DNA of 64,000 nucleotides. Origin: an uncultured Draconibacterium sp. (GTDB lineage Bacteria; Bacteroidota; Bacteroidia; Bacteroidales; Prolixibacteraceae). Both the position numbers and the translations under genes were made by a program. Under the pieces are notes generated by a model. That model did not search any database and was not told where the DNA came from. It worked only from the letters and a program-made list of their open reading frames with translations. Of the stretch, positions 37,456-47,460 are shown in pieces; the stretch's first letter is position 1, and every line of letters starts with the position of its first letter. The stretch lies in contig NZ_OY781982.1 of assembly GCF_963677565.1 (NCBI RefSeq), positions 868,001 to 932,000 on the forward strand, read 5' to 3'.

Positions 37456-38523
37456 ATGAACAAAAATTATATCAGCCGTCGTGATTTTGTAAAAACAACG
37501 CTTGCAGGAACTGTTGCATTGGCGGCAATCATGTATCCGTTTACAAATGAAGCAGTTGTTAGTGTTGTGCGTATCAAAAACGGTGATATTAAACTCGCCG
37601 TAAAAGAGGCACTAAATTTAATTGGTGGGCCGAAAGAAATCTTTCAAAACAGAAAACAGGTAATGCTAAAACCAAATCTAGTGGCCCCCGTTCCTGCATG
37701 CACCACCAAACCTGAGATTATTAAAGCGCTGGCAGAAATTATAAAAGATGAAGGGAAAAAAGTAAGTATTGGTGAAGGATCAGCAGCCGCTCCGGGCTTT
37801 AATCTCAAAAACAACATTCAATACCGAACAAAGAAGTCTGAGATTCTGGACCCAATGCAAAAATATGTATTCGATGAACTTGGTTACACCAAACTTGCTG
37901 AGGAGCTTGATATTCCGCTAATAAATCTTCACACAGGAAAAATGGTGGATATCGAAGTTCCAAATGGTTTAATGTACGACAAAATTACCGTTCATCACTC
38001 AATTACTGAATCGGATATGCTCGTTTCAGTTCCGATGATGAAAACCCATACCCTTGCTACCGTTACATTGGGTATGAAAAATCTAATTGGAGTTTATCCT
38101 GGCAGTGTTTATTACTCTGTTCGTTCATTTTTACACGACCAGGCTGCAGAAAGAGGCTCCGAGGGAATCGCTTACGAAATTATCGATATGGTGCGGGCAA
38201 GCAAAATGGGATTAACTGTTATTGATGCGTCTACTGCTATGGAAGGAAATGGTCCTTCGGAAGGTGAGCTTGTTGATATGAATTTGATAATTGCCGGAAC
38301 GAATCCATTTGCTACCGATTTAGTTGGTGCCAGTGTTATGGGTTTCGAAATTGAGGAAATTCCAACCTTTCAATGGGCAATAAAATCGGGATTCACTCCA
38401 ACAAACTTGTCGGATATTGAAATCAGAGGTGAAGCGATGAAAGATGTTCGTCGTAATTTTAAGAAACCTGCAAGAGTTCCGTGGCAGGCCATTAACAAAT
38501 TATGGGGAGTTGAAGAACTTTAA
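37456..38523 (+). CDS. DUF362 protein with Tat-type signal
   Basis: A 355-residue DUF362 family protein. The N-terminus SRRDFVKTT followed by a hydrophobic stretch is a twin-arginine signal, so the protein is exported folded, often a sign of a cofactor. Conserved family segments are QVMLKPNLVAPVPACTTKPE (about 73-92), the MLVSVPMMKTHTLATVT region (about 193-210) and TLGMKNLIGVYPG. The C-terminal ferredoxin domain found in some DUF362 proteins is absent. Function of the family is unknown. It converges on the GH130 gene, with an inverted repeat between them. Confidence 0.8.
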   Translation: MNKNYISRRDFVKTTLAGTVALAAIMYPFTNEAVVSVVRIKNGDIKLAVKEALNLIGGPKEIFQNRKQVMLKPNLVAPVPACTTKPEIIKALAEIIKDEGKKVSIGEGSAAAPGFNLKNNIQYRTKKSEILDPMQKYVFDELGYTKLAEELDIPLINLHTGKMVDIEVPNGLMYDKITVHHSITESDMLVSVPMMKTHTLATVTLGMKNLIGVYPGSVYYSVRSFLHDQAAERGSEGIAYEIIDMVRASKMGLTVIDASTAMEGNGPSEGELVDMNLIIAGTNPFATDLVGASVMGFEIEEIPTFQWAIKSGFTPTNLSDIEIRGEAMKDVRRNFKKPARVPWQAINKLWGVEEL

Positions 38524-38545
38524 CCTTTTACTTTTTTATCCGAAG

Positions 38546-38590
38546 ACAGATAATAGCTCAAGAATAGTTGTTTCTTTGCCTGTTATCTGT
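38546..38590. terminator. Inverted repeat between convergent genes
   Basis: ACAGATAATAG (38546-38556) and CTGTTATCTGT (38580-38590) form an 11-bp stem with one mismatch and a 23-nt loop. It lies 22 nt past the DUF362 stop and 11 nt past the GH130 stop, so a shared transcription end is likely, though no strong T-run is present. Confidence 0.45.
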
Positions 38591-38600
38591 TAGCTAGCCG

Positions 38601-39749
38601 CTATTTTAACATCGTTTCAGACTCCGCAACTGCAATTTTTGAGTCGGCAGTTCCGTAGTACAACAACCACTTATTTTTAAACCGGGCTAGTCCTTCCACA
38701 AAACATACATTATTAACCTGTCCGGTAATTTCAAAAGGTTGATCGGGTGTGATAAAATAATTATCCATGCGATCCATCACTTTTGTCGGATCATTTTTAT
38801 CGGTTAGAATTTGTCCGGCGGCATAAGATCCTTGCGCCAGGTTTTTATCGCCAAATTCAGGACTGTTTTTACTGTTGTATATAAACACGAAACCGTTATC
38901 GGTTAATAGGGCAGGTGGACCGGGCTCAACAAGTTCGCTGTCAAATTTTCCCTCGCGTGTCGAGAACAAAATCTTAAAAGCAACTGTATAATTGCGCATT
39001 TCATCTAAAATCATTTTGTCCGGATCGGTTTCCAACAGCGGACTCCAGTCGATGAGATTTTCGGAAGTTGCCATGTAAATATTCGACTCGCCCCAATACA
39101 TCCAGTATTTTCCATCAACTTTTGTAGCTATCATTTTCCCGTTTTCTTCGCGGCATAAAACGGATCCCGATTTTGACCACATATCAACATACTGGGTTCC
39201 GGCTTTTGTAAAAACCGAACCATGTTTGGTCCAGTTTCGTAAATCGGTTGATGTTGCCACAAATAAGCGCGCTTTATCACCATCGTAAGCCGTGTAGGTC
39301 ATGTAATAAACACCGTCTTCATCTTCCACAACCCGCGGATCTTCGCATCCTCCTTCCCATTCATACTTTTTAAATTCGTCATTATTAGGATACAAAACCG
39401 GCTTATCGTATTTTTCAAAATGATAACCATCAAAACTGTATGCCAAACCAATACGTGAGGTTCCGTTGTATTTCCCCAACACATCTTCGGCACGGTAAAG
39501 CAAAAACAAAGTGTCATTTTTCACCACACTGGCCGGATTAAAAACATCTTTTTCTTCCCAAAAAACTTTGGTATTGCGCACAGGACAAACAAAACTCCGA
39601 TCGGCGCCCGGCAACAAACAAGGATTCACAGCTGCATTTTTTGTAAAAGGAAGTAAAAACGGAATTGATTTTTGTGCTTCATTTGCACATTGAACCATCG
39701 TGAAAAGAATAATCCCAAATGTTAACGAAATTTTCAGTTTTTTCAACAT
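38601..39749 (-). CDS. GH130-like glycosidase/phosphorylase lipoprotein
   Basis: A 382-residue five-bladed-propeller enzyme of the GH130 type (beta-mannoside phosphorylases and beta-1,2-mannosidases). Supporting segments are FNPASVVKNDTLFLLYRAED (about 71-90), SRIGLAYSFDGYHFEK, the EGGCEDPRVVEDEDG strand with the family's EDPR and the MYWGESNIYMATSE segment. A lipobox-like TMVQC puts a lipidated Cys at residue 21, so the enzyme is exported, and exported members tend to be hydrolases rather than phosphorylases. No polysaccharide-utilisation partners adjoin it. The 319 nt upstream (39750-40068) hold no gene that I can see. Confidence 0.82.
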   Translation of the reverse strand: MLKKLKISLTFGIILFTMVQCANEAQKSIPFLLPFTKNAAVNPCLLPGADRSFVCPVRNTKVFWEEKDVFNPASVVKNDTLFLLYRAEDVLGKYNGTSRIGLAYSFDGYHFEKYDKPVLYPNNDEFKKYEWEGGCEDPRVVEDEDGVYYMTYTAYDGDKARLFVATSTDLRNWTKHGSVFTKAGTQYVDMWSKSGSVLCREENGKMIATKVDGKYWMYWGESNIYMATSENLIDWSPLLETDPDKMILDEMRNYTVAFKILFSTREGKFDSELVEPGPPALLTDNGFVFIYNSKNSPEFGDKNLAQGSYAAGQILTDKNDPTKVMDRMDNYFITPDQPFEITGQVNNVCFVEGLARFKNKWLLYYGTADSKIAVAESETMLK

Positions 39750-40068
39750 GACGTATAGGTTTTTTCATTTTGATTTAGAGCTGAAAGTTAGTGAAAAATG
39801 GATTTAACTTAAGGAATAATAGACTTACATTTTCATAAACAGTATTTTAATTTTCTGTGCTAAAAGAAGAAATGAATTTATAACAATTAAGCCACGGCTA
39901 TCGAACTAAACAGCTTAATAACATTCATTCACATATTTCCCGACCGGCAATGATATTGTAAATTCAAAGATGATTTGAATAACAAAAACAGTTAAACGAA
40001 TTATAGCCAAGATTAATTGAAATAAACTTCCAAACAAATGATAAATTGACCATTTCATAACTACCAGA

Positions 40069-41277
40069 TTAATATTTTGATTTAAGATGAACCATCGCGG
40101 GTTTAACATTTCCAGTTTCCTGACGAGTATGTCTTTTAACCGCTTTTGGTTTCATACCAAAAATTATACGCGTAAAATTAAATCTCTTAACTACAAACCA
40201 ATAAACTGCTACTGTTAGAGAAAAGGAGACTATTGTAATGAAAACAACTTTTGCCCAAATTGATATTTCTATCGGAACCACAAAATACCCAACAATAACA
40301 ATTATGGGTTGATGGAGAAGATAAAACGGATAAATGGCCGCATTAAGAAGTTTCCTAAAACTGTTGTCAAAATTCAGGTATTTTTTTGCGTAACCGAATA
40401 CAGCTAAACCAGTTGACCAGGCAACAACAATTTCAGGAATATCCCAAAACAGATCTTTTAGAAGTTGGTTTTCAAACATTGAAGGAAAAGTTAACATTAC
40501 AGTTGTCGCTACCACAGATTCGATAAGATACAAATTTCTCTGCTCCATGATGAAACTGACTATTTTATTACTTGCAATAATGATGTAACCCGAAAGGAAA
40601 AATATAAGGTACAACGCCACAAAAGCCCAGTCGTTTATCAAAGCATGAGTATTGTCGGGGAAAAAGGGACGAAGTATAATTTGGGACAAAACAAGCGGGA
40701 TAAGAAAAATATTCGCACCAAGTTTTTTTGATGTAACTTTTACCATTCGCCCAATAAACAAGTCGAATCCAGAACTTCTCAGCAAATTTAGAAATGGAGA
40801 AATAACAAGCACAATGAAAAACAAATAACAAATAAACCATAAATGGTGCCAGCTAAAATTACCTGCAGGATAAATCCCTTCAAACAAATGAGGGTAGTAG
40901 TCTAATAATGAGCCGTAATTTGCCGACTTTTCGATATACACCTGAACCGGAACCAGAATAAAAATACCTGCAAATAACGGTATAAAGAGTCGCTTAAATC
41001 TTTCCTTTAAATATTGTCCCGATGTTCTTTTTCCTAATGCAAGATATGTTCCTGCTCCGGAGATCAAAATTAACAGGGGCATTCTCCAACTGCCTAAAAA
41101 AACCATTGTATACCATAATGTACTTTTGTACCCAAATACTTCATCGTTTTTAATGTGCCAGTCCCAGGAAATAAAGATCATACCAATATGGTATAAAAAA
41201 ACACTAAGGATTAAAAAAATTCTCAGCCAATCGACATAGTACTGTCGTTCATTTTTTTCTAAAATCTCAGTTGCCAT
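40069..41277 (-). CDS. Acyltransferase 3/OpgC-like membrane protein
   Basis: A 402-residue integral membrane acyltransferase with about ten helices. The start RQYYVDWLRIFLILSVFLYH (about 11-30) shows the WLR and His of the acyltransferase-3 family, and the HHLWFICYLFF segment and the FLLHQPII segment near the end resemble OpgC/MdoC-type enzymes that transfer succinyl or acetyl groups to glycans. The actual acceptor is unknown. It sits 134 nt after an AraC-type regulator reading in the same direction, which may control it. Confidence 0.78.
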   Translation of the reverse strand: MATEILEKNERQYYVDWLRIFLILSVFLYHIGMIFISWDWHIKNDEVFGYKSTLWYTMVFLGSWRMPLLILISGAGTYLALGKRTSGQYLKERFKRLFIPLFAGIFILVPVQVYIEKSANYGSLLDYYPHLFEGIYPAGNFSWHHLWFICYLFFIVLVISPFLNLLRSSGFDLFIGRMVKVTSKKLGANIFLIPLVLSQIILRPFFPDNTHALINDWAFVALYLIFFLSGYIIIASNKIVSFIMEQRNLYLIESVVATTVMLTFPSMFENQLLKDLFWDIPEIVVAWSTGLAVFGYAKKYLNFDNSFRKLLNAAIYPFYLLHQPIIVIVGYFVVPIEISIWAKVVFITIVSFSLTVAVYWFVVKRFNFTRIIFGMKPKAVKRHTRQETGNVKPAMVHLKSKY

Positions 41278-41410
41278 TTTTTTTCATTTTAATATTTACC
41301 GGCAAACCTAGTTGTAACCAACCGATTCTATAAAATGTGCCTATAAGAACGATGTTCGAGATTGTCGGGACGAACATCATACCACACACAACACCCTAAT
41401 AAAGTGCTAC

Positions 41411-42586
41411 TTAAGATTTTCGATTTGAATTTCTGAACTCGGAGGGAGTTTGGGATGTTTGTTTTTTGAAAACAGTATTAAAAGATGATTTTGAATTATA
41501 ACCAACCCGTTCTGAAAGTTCTTCTATTGTAATTTCAGATTCCTTTTCACTCAATAATATTTTTTTAGCTTCTTCAACCCTATACCAAGCCAAAAGTTCG
41601 AAAAACGATTTCCCCATTTTCTCATTTATAACCTGCGAAACATGATGAGAACTCAATTTTAGCTTTTTTGACAAATCGGACAGAGAAGCCATGTTATTGA
41701 CAAAATATTTCTCGTTAACAAACTGATTTTCTATTAACTCTTTTATTTTCAACTTATCATCCTGAGACAACGATGACTTTTTATACTTAACCAGCGGAAA
41801 ACTAAAAAATGTCTGGTTTTGTTTAAAGAATTCAGAACGATTCATAATTTGATAGCTGGTAGCAAATATCATAAACGAAATATAGGTGGCAATAAAATAT
41901 CCTCCAATATCGCTTCGCATGCCAAAATAAGATTTGGTAATAAAGAAAACTGCGGTAATAATCACAAAATGAAGTAGGAAATTTCGTAAAACAACGAGCA
42001 ACTCATTATCTGTTTTAAATATGTTTTGTTTTAGAGAACTGAACTTTCCCCGAACCAGCCAAATGGACAATACAAGATAGGATGAAATGTGAATACCTAT
42101 AAATTGATTGACATAAGAACGTATGCCAAGCGGATCATCCGGGTATATCAAATTAACAGCTAGGTACTCCCAATCGGGGTGTTTGGTCTGAACGTATGAG
42201 TTATATTTTAATGCGAGTGGTTGAATCCAATAAAAAACCATATAGAGCAACCAAAATGCAGCGATGATAAAATGAATCCATTCGCCCTTTTTTGATTTTT
42301 CGTTGATACAGGTTCGAATATACAAGTAAACCAAAGGCCCAAAAGTAAAGTTAAGAGGTTCTGAAAAATCGGACAGGTAAAGAAACTGAACAATGTATCC
42401 TGTGTTATTTAGCAATTCTTCAAAAATGGCCATTGACAAAAAGAGTAACAATACGCCCTGATAAAAATTAGTGCGCTGTTCCCAATTTGAATTTTTGATA
42501 AAAAACCAAGATAACAGCAGCCCTTGAAAGACTCCCAGGAATATAAATAAATCAAAAATGCTTATAGTAATTTCTGAGTTCATCAT
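41411..42586 (-). CDS. AraC-family regulator with seven-helix membrane domain
   Basis: A 391-residue transcription factor. The N-terminal ~245 residues have about seven hydrophobic helices (ISIFDLFIFLGVFQGLLLSW at about 5-24 onward), a sensor layout known from Bacteroidota AraC proteins. The C-terminal ~105 residues form an AraC DNA-binding domain with two helix-turn-helix units: LSDLSKKLKLSSHHVSQVIN, then TIEELSERVGYNSKSSFNTV followed by the TPSEFR end. The signal sensed is probably external or in the membrane. Its target is plausibly the acyltransferase gene 134 nt downstream, but that is an inference. Confidence 0.85.
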   Translation of the reverse strand: MMNSEITISIFDLFIFLGVFQGLLLSWFFIKNSNWEQRTNFYQGVLLLFLSMAIFEELLNNTGYIVQFLYLSDFSEPLNFTFGPLVYLYIRTCINEKSKKGEWIHFIIAAFWLLYMVFYWIQPLALKYNSYVQTKHPDWEYLAVNLIYPDDPLGIRSYVNQFIGIHISSYLVLSIWLVRGKFSSLKQNIFKTDNELLVVLRNFLLHFVIITAVFFITKSYFGMRSDIGGYFIATYISFMIFATSYQIMNRSEFFKQNQTFFSFPLVKYKKSSLSQDDKLKIKELIENQFVNEKYFVNNMASLSDLSKKLKLSSHHVSQVINEKMGKSFFELLAWYRVEEAKKILLSEKESEITIEELSERVGYNSKSSFNTVFKKQTSQTPSEFRNSNRKS

Positions 42587-42678
42587 ATAAGATATTACCG
42601 TTAAATGCTAAGATAACAAATTAAAAATCGATAAGAACCGCTAGATTGAAATGAGATTCTAATTTCATATGAATGAAT

Positions 42679-42710
42679 AAAAAAAGAGGTCGATAATGAC
42701 CTCTTTTTTT
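42679..42710. terminator. Bidirectional terminator after the DUF1080 gene
   Basis: A 13-bp perfect stem (AAAAAAAGAGGTC, 42679-42691, with its complement at 42698-42710), loop GATAAT, and T-runs on both strands. It lies 54 nt past the DUF1080 stop on the minus strand. Confidence 0.85.
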
Positions 42711-42763
42711 TATTTATCCTTTGTTTAAAGGAAAGTATATTATCTTTCTTATTAACATATTTC

Positions 42764-43747
42764 CTAGTTAACGGCCGGAGTAACTACAAATTTGCGGAAC
42801 TCAACCGGTCCGTGGTCACCCTGAATCTGGAATGGCCCAGGTTCTCCTTCCTTACTATCAAGCGAGCCGCCTGTGATTCCTGGAATAGGACGGTTCGAAA
42901 TAACTTCAACACCATTAAGCGAAACGGTAACATGACGCCCAACAAGTGTCACGTCATAAGTTTGCCATTCGCCCGGTGCATTAGCTGCATAAACCGCCGG
43001 TGCAATAAAACCGTAAATACCACCAATACTAACATCGTCAGTTCTTCCTTTTGAATCTTCAATCTGAAGTTCGTGACGGCCGCGAAGATAAATTCCACTG
43101 TTACTACCTGCCGGGTAACGGAATTCAACGTGAAGTTTGAAATCTTCAAATTTCTGAATACTAACCAGGTTTCCGCCCGATTCGGTGTTAACCATAACAC
43201 CATCAATCATCTGAAATTTACAGTTCTCAGGAATAATCCATTTGTCCATGTTTTCGGTGATAAGGTCTACTGGATTTCCCCAAATTGGAGGTTCTGTTCT
43301 TTCAAGCGAAGGAGCCCGAACACCTGTCCATTCCAGTTTTTGACCGTCAAGCATTTGATAGCCGGTAAGCTTATCGTCTTTTAACGAAAACTCAAAATAC
43401 AGGTCATCGATGTCCATCCACTGCGGTGGAATGGTGAAATGAAATTTTCCATTTCCATCAGGTACTACTTCTGCAATTGGACGGGCACTTCCCTCGTATC
43501 CAACATAGTATCCGGTTAGTGTAGAGAAACCTGATAATTTAACCATTAGCCATCCCGGGAAACCATCGGAAGCCATTAATCCGTGGCGGAAAAGCCCGAG
43601 ACTCTCGATTTGGGCAGGAGTCATATTTATGGTTAAATCCCACTTGCCAATTAATGGCGAGTCGCTTTCAACGCGTTGTGCCTGCGCTGGTGCAAAAGCC
43701 GTTAATGCAATTGCAATTAATAAAATAATAGGTTTTAGTTTGTTCAT
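42764..43747 (-). CDS. Secreted DUF1080 (3-keto-disaccharide hydrolase type) protein
   Basis: A 327-residue exported protein with a signal peptide ending APAQAQ (about 19-24). The C-terminal ~160 residues form the DUF1080 jelly-roll domain, a concanavalin-like fold recognised from FKLHVEFRYPAGSNSGIYLRG, YGFIAP, GEWQTYDVTLVG and GPFQIQGDHGPVEFRKFVV. Members of this family cleave 3-keto-glycosides. The N-terminal half (WDLTINMTPAQIESLG...) is a lipocalin-like or beta-rich extension with unknown role. It is monocistronic, ended by a strong terminator. Confidence 0.82.
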   Translation of the reverse strand: MNKLKPIILLIAIALTAFAPAQAQRVESDSPLIGKWDLTINMTPAQIESLGLFRHGLMASDGFPGWLMVKLSGFSTLTGYYVGYEGSARPIAEVVPDGNGKFHFTIPPQWMDIDDLYFEFSLKDDKLTGYQMLDGQKLEWTGVRAPSLERTEPPIWGNPVDLITENMDKWIIPENCKFQMIDGVMVNTESGGNLVSIQKFEDFKLHVEFRYPAGSNSGIYLRGRHELQIEDSKGRTDDVSIGGIYGFIAPAVYAANAPGEWQTYDVTLVGRHVTVSLNGVEVISNRPIPGITGGSLDSKEGEPGPFQIQGDHGPVEFRKFVVTPAVN

Positions 43748-43796
43748 TGTAAATCTATTTTGATGAATAAATTGATAATATTTTTTTTATCGAACA

Positions 43797-43804
43797 CAAA
43801 TCTA
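43797..43804 (-). promoter_or_regulatory. Candidate -7 element for the DUF1080 gene
   Basis: Minus-strand TAGATTTG, a TAnnTTTG match, 49 nt upstream of the start. A -33 TTG at the right distance is not evident. Confidence 0.35.
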
Positions 43805-43970
43805 CTTAAAAACTGGGTTTGATTAAAAACCTCGCCTCTAATTTCTCAATTTAATATTGCTGCTTTGCCAAAGTTGTTAACGCGATCTTAAACTGAGTAT
43901 CTTCCTAAACTTAATAGAAAAGCCTGGTGTTTCATTCGTAACGATTTTATTTAAAACTAAATTCCTTATC

Positions 43971-44615
43971 ATGAAACAAGTTGACAATCAATTTAAAATG
44001 ATTTCTTCGCGAGTATTTATTGCAGTAATCGTATTTATGGCGGTGGCGGCATGTGGCCCCGCAAATAAGAGTAACATACAAATAGAAACTTCATCAGCTG
44101 AACTGGCTTCAAACCTGCTTCAGGAAATTAACAACTCAAATGAGTTAGAAAATCAGAATACAGAAGCAGCAATACAAGCGAAACCTCAGGAGACAAAAAC
44201 AACAGAGGCTGAGATTAAAATAAATCCGCCACATGGCGAACCCGGTCACAGATGCGATATTGCTGTAGGTGCACCATTGGATTCGCCCGTTTCAAATTCT
44301 GTTGCTGCACCTGCAAAAACTACTTCGGTTGCGCCGGCTGCTTCAACAGAAACTACGGCAACAAAACCTTCATCCGGTCGCGTCGGACCAACCATTGAAA
44401 ACCTACAAAAATTAAAGTCTCCACAACCTATAAATTATGCTCCCGGACAATCACTAACAATAAATCCACCACACGGTCAACCGGGGCATAGATGTGATAT
44501 ACCGGTGGGAGATCCACTACCTGTTGCAGCAAATAACAATGTAAAATTAAATCCACCGCACGGCCAGCCAGGTCATCGATGTGACATTGCTGTTGGAAGT
44601 CCGTTGCCTTCGTAA
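43971..44615 (+). CDS. Lipoprotein with three PPHGxPGHRCDI repeats
   Basis: A 214-residue lipoprotein (lipobox AVAAC, Cys28) with otherwise low-complexity Ala/Thr/Pro/Ser-rich sequence. Three 20-residue repeats at about 84-103, 164-183 and 193-212 share NPPHGxPGHRCDI(A/P)VGxPL. Each repeat offers two His and one Cys, so the protein has six His and three Cys in a disordered scaffold, which suggests metal binding or disulfide-linked display at the surface. I believe the motif is widespread in Bacteroidota proteins of unknown function, but cannot name a family. It is monocistronic, followed by a palindromic terminator at 44681. Confidence 0.75.
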   Translation: MKQVDNQFKMISSRVFIAVIVFMAVAACGPANKSNIQIETSSAELASNLLQEINNSNELENQNTEAAIQAKPQETKTTEAEIKINPPHGEPGHRCDIAVGAPLDSPVSNSVAAPAKTTSVAPAASTETTATKPSSGRVGPTIENLQKLKSPQPINYAPGQSLTINPPHGQPGHRCDIPVGDPLPVAANNNVKLNPPHGQPGHRCDIAVGSPLPS

Positions 44616-44680
44616 ATTACAAAATCCGCACACTTACTTTCTTAATAACAAACTTGAGGTTATCAAAAAATCAGGCATAA

Positions 44681-44710
44681 AAAAGGTCAATCGATATCGA
44701 TTGACCTTTT
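44681..44710. terminator. 30-nt perfect palindromic terminator
   Basis: AAAAGGTCAATCGAT and its exact complement (44681-44695 and 44696-44710). It lies between the convergent repeat-lipoprotein and permease genes and has T- or A-runs on both sides, so it can end both transcripts. A near copy lies at 47461. Confidence 0.8.
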
Positions 44711-44795
44711 GTGTTCTGTTCAATTGAAATAATGCTACCTGAATTGCAAAATCCTGATTAGTGCCTTGCGAATAAATTCCTTCAAATGCTCTTAT

Positions 44796-47171
44796 CTACG
44801 ATCTCATTTTCACTGACTCAGCGGGATTAAGATTGGCAGCCTGATACGCTTTGAAACTTATGGTTATTATTGAAATGAGAACGGTTGATAATGCTGCAAT
44901 AAACAAAAGATAAATGCTGATTTTTGTTCTGTACACATAGTTTTCCAACCATCTGCTCATAAAGTAATACGCGATTGGTAATGCTATAATAATCGCAATA
45001 AGTGCAAGCTTCAGGAAATACTTAATAATTAGTTCCAAAATTGAAAGTTCATTTGCACCAAATGTCTTTCTTACCCCAATTTCCTTTGTTCTTTGTTCAA
45101 CCATATACGATACCAAGCCAAAAAGCCCCAAACATGCTATTATTATGGCGAGAATAGTAAATAAAGTAAAAATTACGCCCCTCTTTTCGTCTGCTTCAAA
45201 CTGGTTGTTAAACCTTTCTTCTAAAAAAGTATATTCAAACGGCTTATCAGGAAACACCTCATTCCATTTAGTCTCAATATGACTAAGTGTTTTATCTGTT
45301 TCGTTATCATTAATTTTTATGTATACGATGTTGTTATTAATTCTGTAGGCAAGAAGCAGCGATTCTGTTTCATTATACATACCGGTTTGATGGTAATCGG
45401 TCATAACACCAACAACTCTTGCATTTAAAGCACCTGCATTTTGTCCCAACTGTATTTTTTTTCCAAGTGCTTTGCTCCAGCCCATACGCTTAACAAAGGT
45501 TTCATTAACAATAACAGCCTGGAGCGTATCCGATCGCATATCCTGTCTAAAGTTTCTTCCTTCAGAAATTTTAATTCCAAGTGCATCGATAAAATCGTGG
45601 TCAACAACACTAAAGTTTACCCCCTTTTCCATCATTCCCTGGTTAGTTTCAACATTGAATACTAATTTACCCGATCCCTCACCTATCGGCGTACTTGTTG
45701 AACTAACATATTTAATCCCTGGATGATTTAGCAATGATGTTTTTAAAACAGGGTATTTGTTTATCATTTCTCCGTCCAACCTTAAGCTAATTACATTCTC
45801 CTGGTCGAATCCCTGATCCATTGTTTTTAAGAAATTCAATTGATTATAAACAACCAAGGTGCAAATAATCATTATTACAGAGATGGAGAATTGAATAACC
45901 ACCAAAACTTTTCGGAAAGAACTACCTGAAGCTCCCTGAGTTACTTCGCCCTTAAGTACAGCGCTAGGGTTGAATCGAGATAAATAAAATGCAGGATAAC
46001 AACCGCCAAGAATACCTATAATCAAAACAATACTAAAAAGAGCAGCTAAAAATATCGGACTTATAAGAATACTAAGGTCGAACGATTTACCTGCAACAAT
46101 GTTGAACTGGTGCAATAGAATAATAACAAGAACAATACTAAAAAGAAGTGAAACTAAAGTTAGAAAAACAGATTCTGCAAGAAACTGAAATAGTAGTGGT
46201 CCCCTACTCGTTCCTGCTACTTTTCTTAAACCAACTTCTTTCGCCCTTTTGGCCGACCGTGCCGTTGCCAGATTCATATAATTCATTGCCGCTATTAATA
46301 CCAGAAAAAACGCCACTATCCCAAAAATATATACATAAGTTATGCTTCCGGTTGGTTCTGGTTCGCCAGCATTTATTGAATATAGATGAATATCTTTTAA
46401 TGGCTCTAAACTATATTTTATGGTAATATTCATTGCTCCAAATATCGACTTCATATAGTTATCGTACATCTCTTCAAGTTTCGCCTCAAATGTTTTAATG
46501 TCAATATTATCAGGCAATAACAAATAGGTAAAAACGCCAAAATTTCCCCAACTTCCCAATTGTTGCGGTAGATTGTTTCGGGCCGCAATAGCATCAAAAC
46601 GAAAATGCGAATTTGACGGTATATTTTCAATTATTGCCACAACCTCATAAGAATTGGCTCCGGCAGTTAATGTTTTCCCGATGGCATTTATATTCCCAAA
46701 ATATTTTAGCGCTACTTTTTCAGTAAGTGCAATTTTATTGGGTTCTGATACAGCAGCTATTGCATCTCCCTCGATTACATTATAATTGAAAATACTAAAC
46801 AGTGTTGAGTCTGCATAATAGAAATTATCCTCGTTATATTCATTATCTTCATATTCATACAATTGACGGGGCATATTAATAAATCGCACAAAAGACTCAA
46901 CTTCGGGATAATCTTGTGCAACTTGGGGTCCAAACGGAATCTGGGCGACAATCCATGTAAATTGGTCATCGGGTTCTGTTATTGTTGATGAAACACGATA
47001 AATACGATCAGCTTTTTCGTGATAATTATCGTAACTAAGTTCGTCGGCAACATAAATTATCAAAAAGAGCGAGCTTGTAATCCCCAGAGTAAGACCAATA
47101 ATATTTAAAAAGCTATACCCAAAATACTTAAAAATATGTCTGATTGCCGTTTTTAAAATATTTTTTATCAT
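44796..47171 (-). CDS. MacB/FtsX-type ABC transporter permease
   Basis: A 791-residue permease with the two-copy architecture common in Bacteroidota. It has an N-terminal helix (about 18-40), a periplasmic MacB core domain, three helices at about 285-400 (with RSAKRAKEVGLRKVAGTSRG), a second helix (about 425-445) and periplasmic domain, and three C-terminal helices with VEQRTKEIGVRKTFGA. The coupling motif EIGVRKTFGA contacts an ATPase, but no ABC ATPase gene is adjacent, so the partner must be encoded elsewhere. Such permeases act in lipoprotein release, peptide efflux or stress sensing; the role here is unknown. The gene stands alone between two related terminators. Confidence 0.88.
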   Translation of the reverse strand: MIKNILKTAIRHIFKYFGYSFLNIIGLTLGITSSLFLIIYVADELSYDNYHEKADRIYRVSSTITEPDDQFTWIVAQIPFGPQVAQDYPEVESFVRFINMPRQLYEYEDNEYNEDNFYYADSTLFSIFNYNVIEGDAIAAVSEPNKIALTEKVALKYFGNINAIGKTLTAGANSYEVVAIIENIPSNSHFRFDAIAARNNLPQQLGSWGNFGVFTYLLLPDNIDIKTFEAKLEEMYDNYMKSIFGAMNITIKYSLEPLKDIHLYSINAGEPEPTGSITYVYIFGIVAFFLVLIAAMNYMNLATARSAKRAKEVGLRKVAGTSRGPLLFQFLAESVFLTLVSLLFSIVLVIILLHQFNIVAGKSFDLSILISPIFLAALFSIVLIIGILGGCYPAFYLSRFNPSAVLKGEVTQGASGSSFRKVLVVIQFSISVIMIICTLVVYNQLNFLKTMDQGFDQENVISLRLDGEMINKYPVLKTSLLNHPGIKYVSSTSTPIGEGSGKLVFNVETNQGMMEKGVNFSVVDHDFIDALGIKISEGRNFRQDMRSDTLQAVIVNETFVKRMGWSKALGKKIQLGQNAGALNARVVGVMTDYHQTGMYNETESLLLAYRINNNIVYIKINDNETDKTLSHIETKWNEVFPDKPFEYTFLEERFNNQFEADEKRGVIFTLFTILAIIIACLGLFGLVSYMVEQRTKEIGVRKTFGANELSILELIIKYFLKLALIAIIIALPIAYYFMSRWLENYVYRTKISIYLLFIAALSTVLISIITISFKAYQAANLNPAESVKMRS

Positions 47172-47460
47172 AACGAATATTTTTTAGATCAGCTATAAAC
47201 ATTGTTGCACTTGGGAATTTTTAGTCAGATTATGACTTTTAAAAAGAATGTTCTAACATTAAGAATACAGATATGATTTTTTTAGCAATTTAAGGATAAT
47301 GCATTAATTACCAATGCATCCACCAACATTTCTGATGAGCAAAAGGGACTGAGTTTTGATAAATTATACCGACTGAATGAGATTCATAAGAGTCAGAGTA
47401 GGTAAACTGAAATTGAAGAAATTCAATCAAACCTCCCCTAATGAGCGGGAATTCGTTTAA

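Noticed and set aside
39915..40109. 64-codon minus-strand ORF past the acyltransferase
   Set aside because: It overlaps the 3' end of the real gene in another frame and lacks protein-like composition; the gap to 39750 shows no gene.
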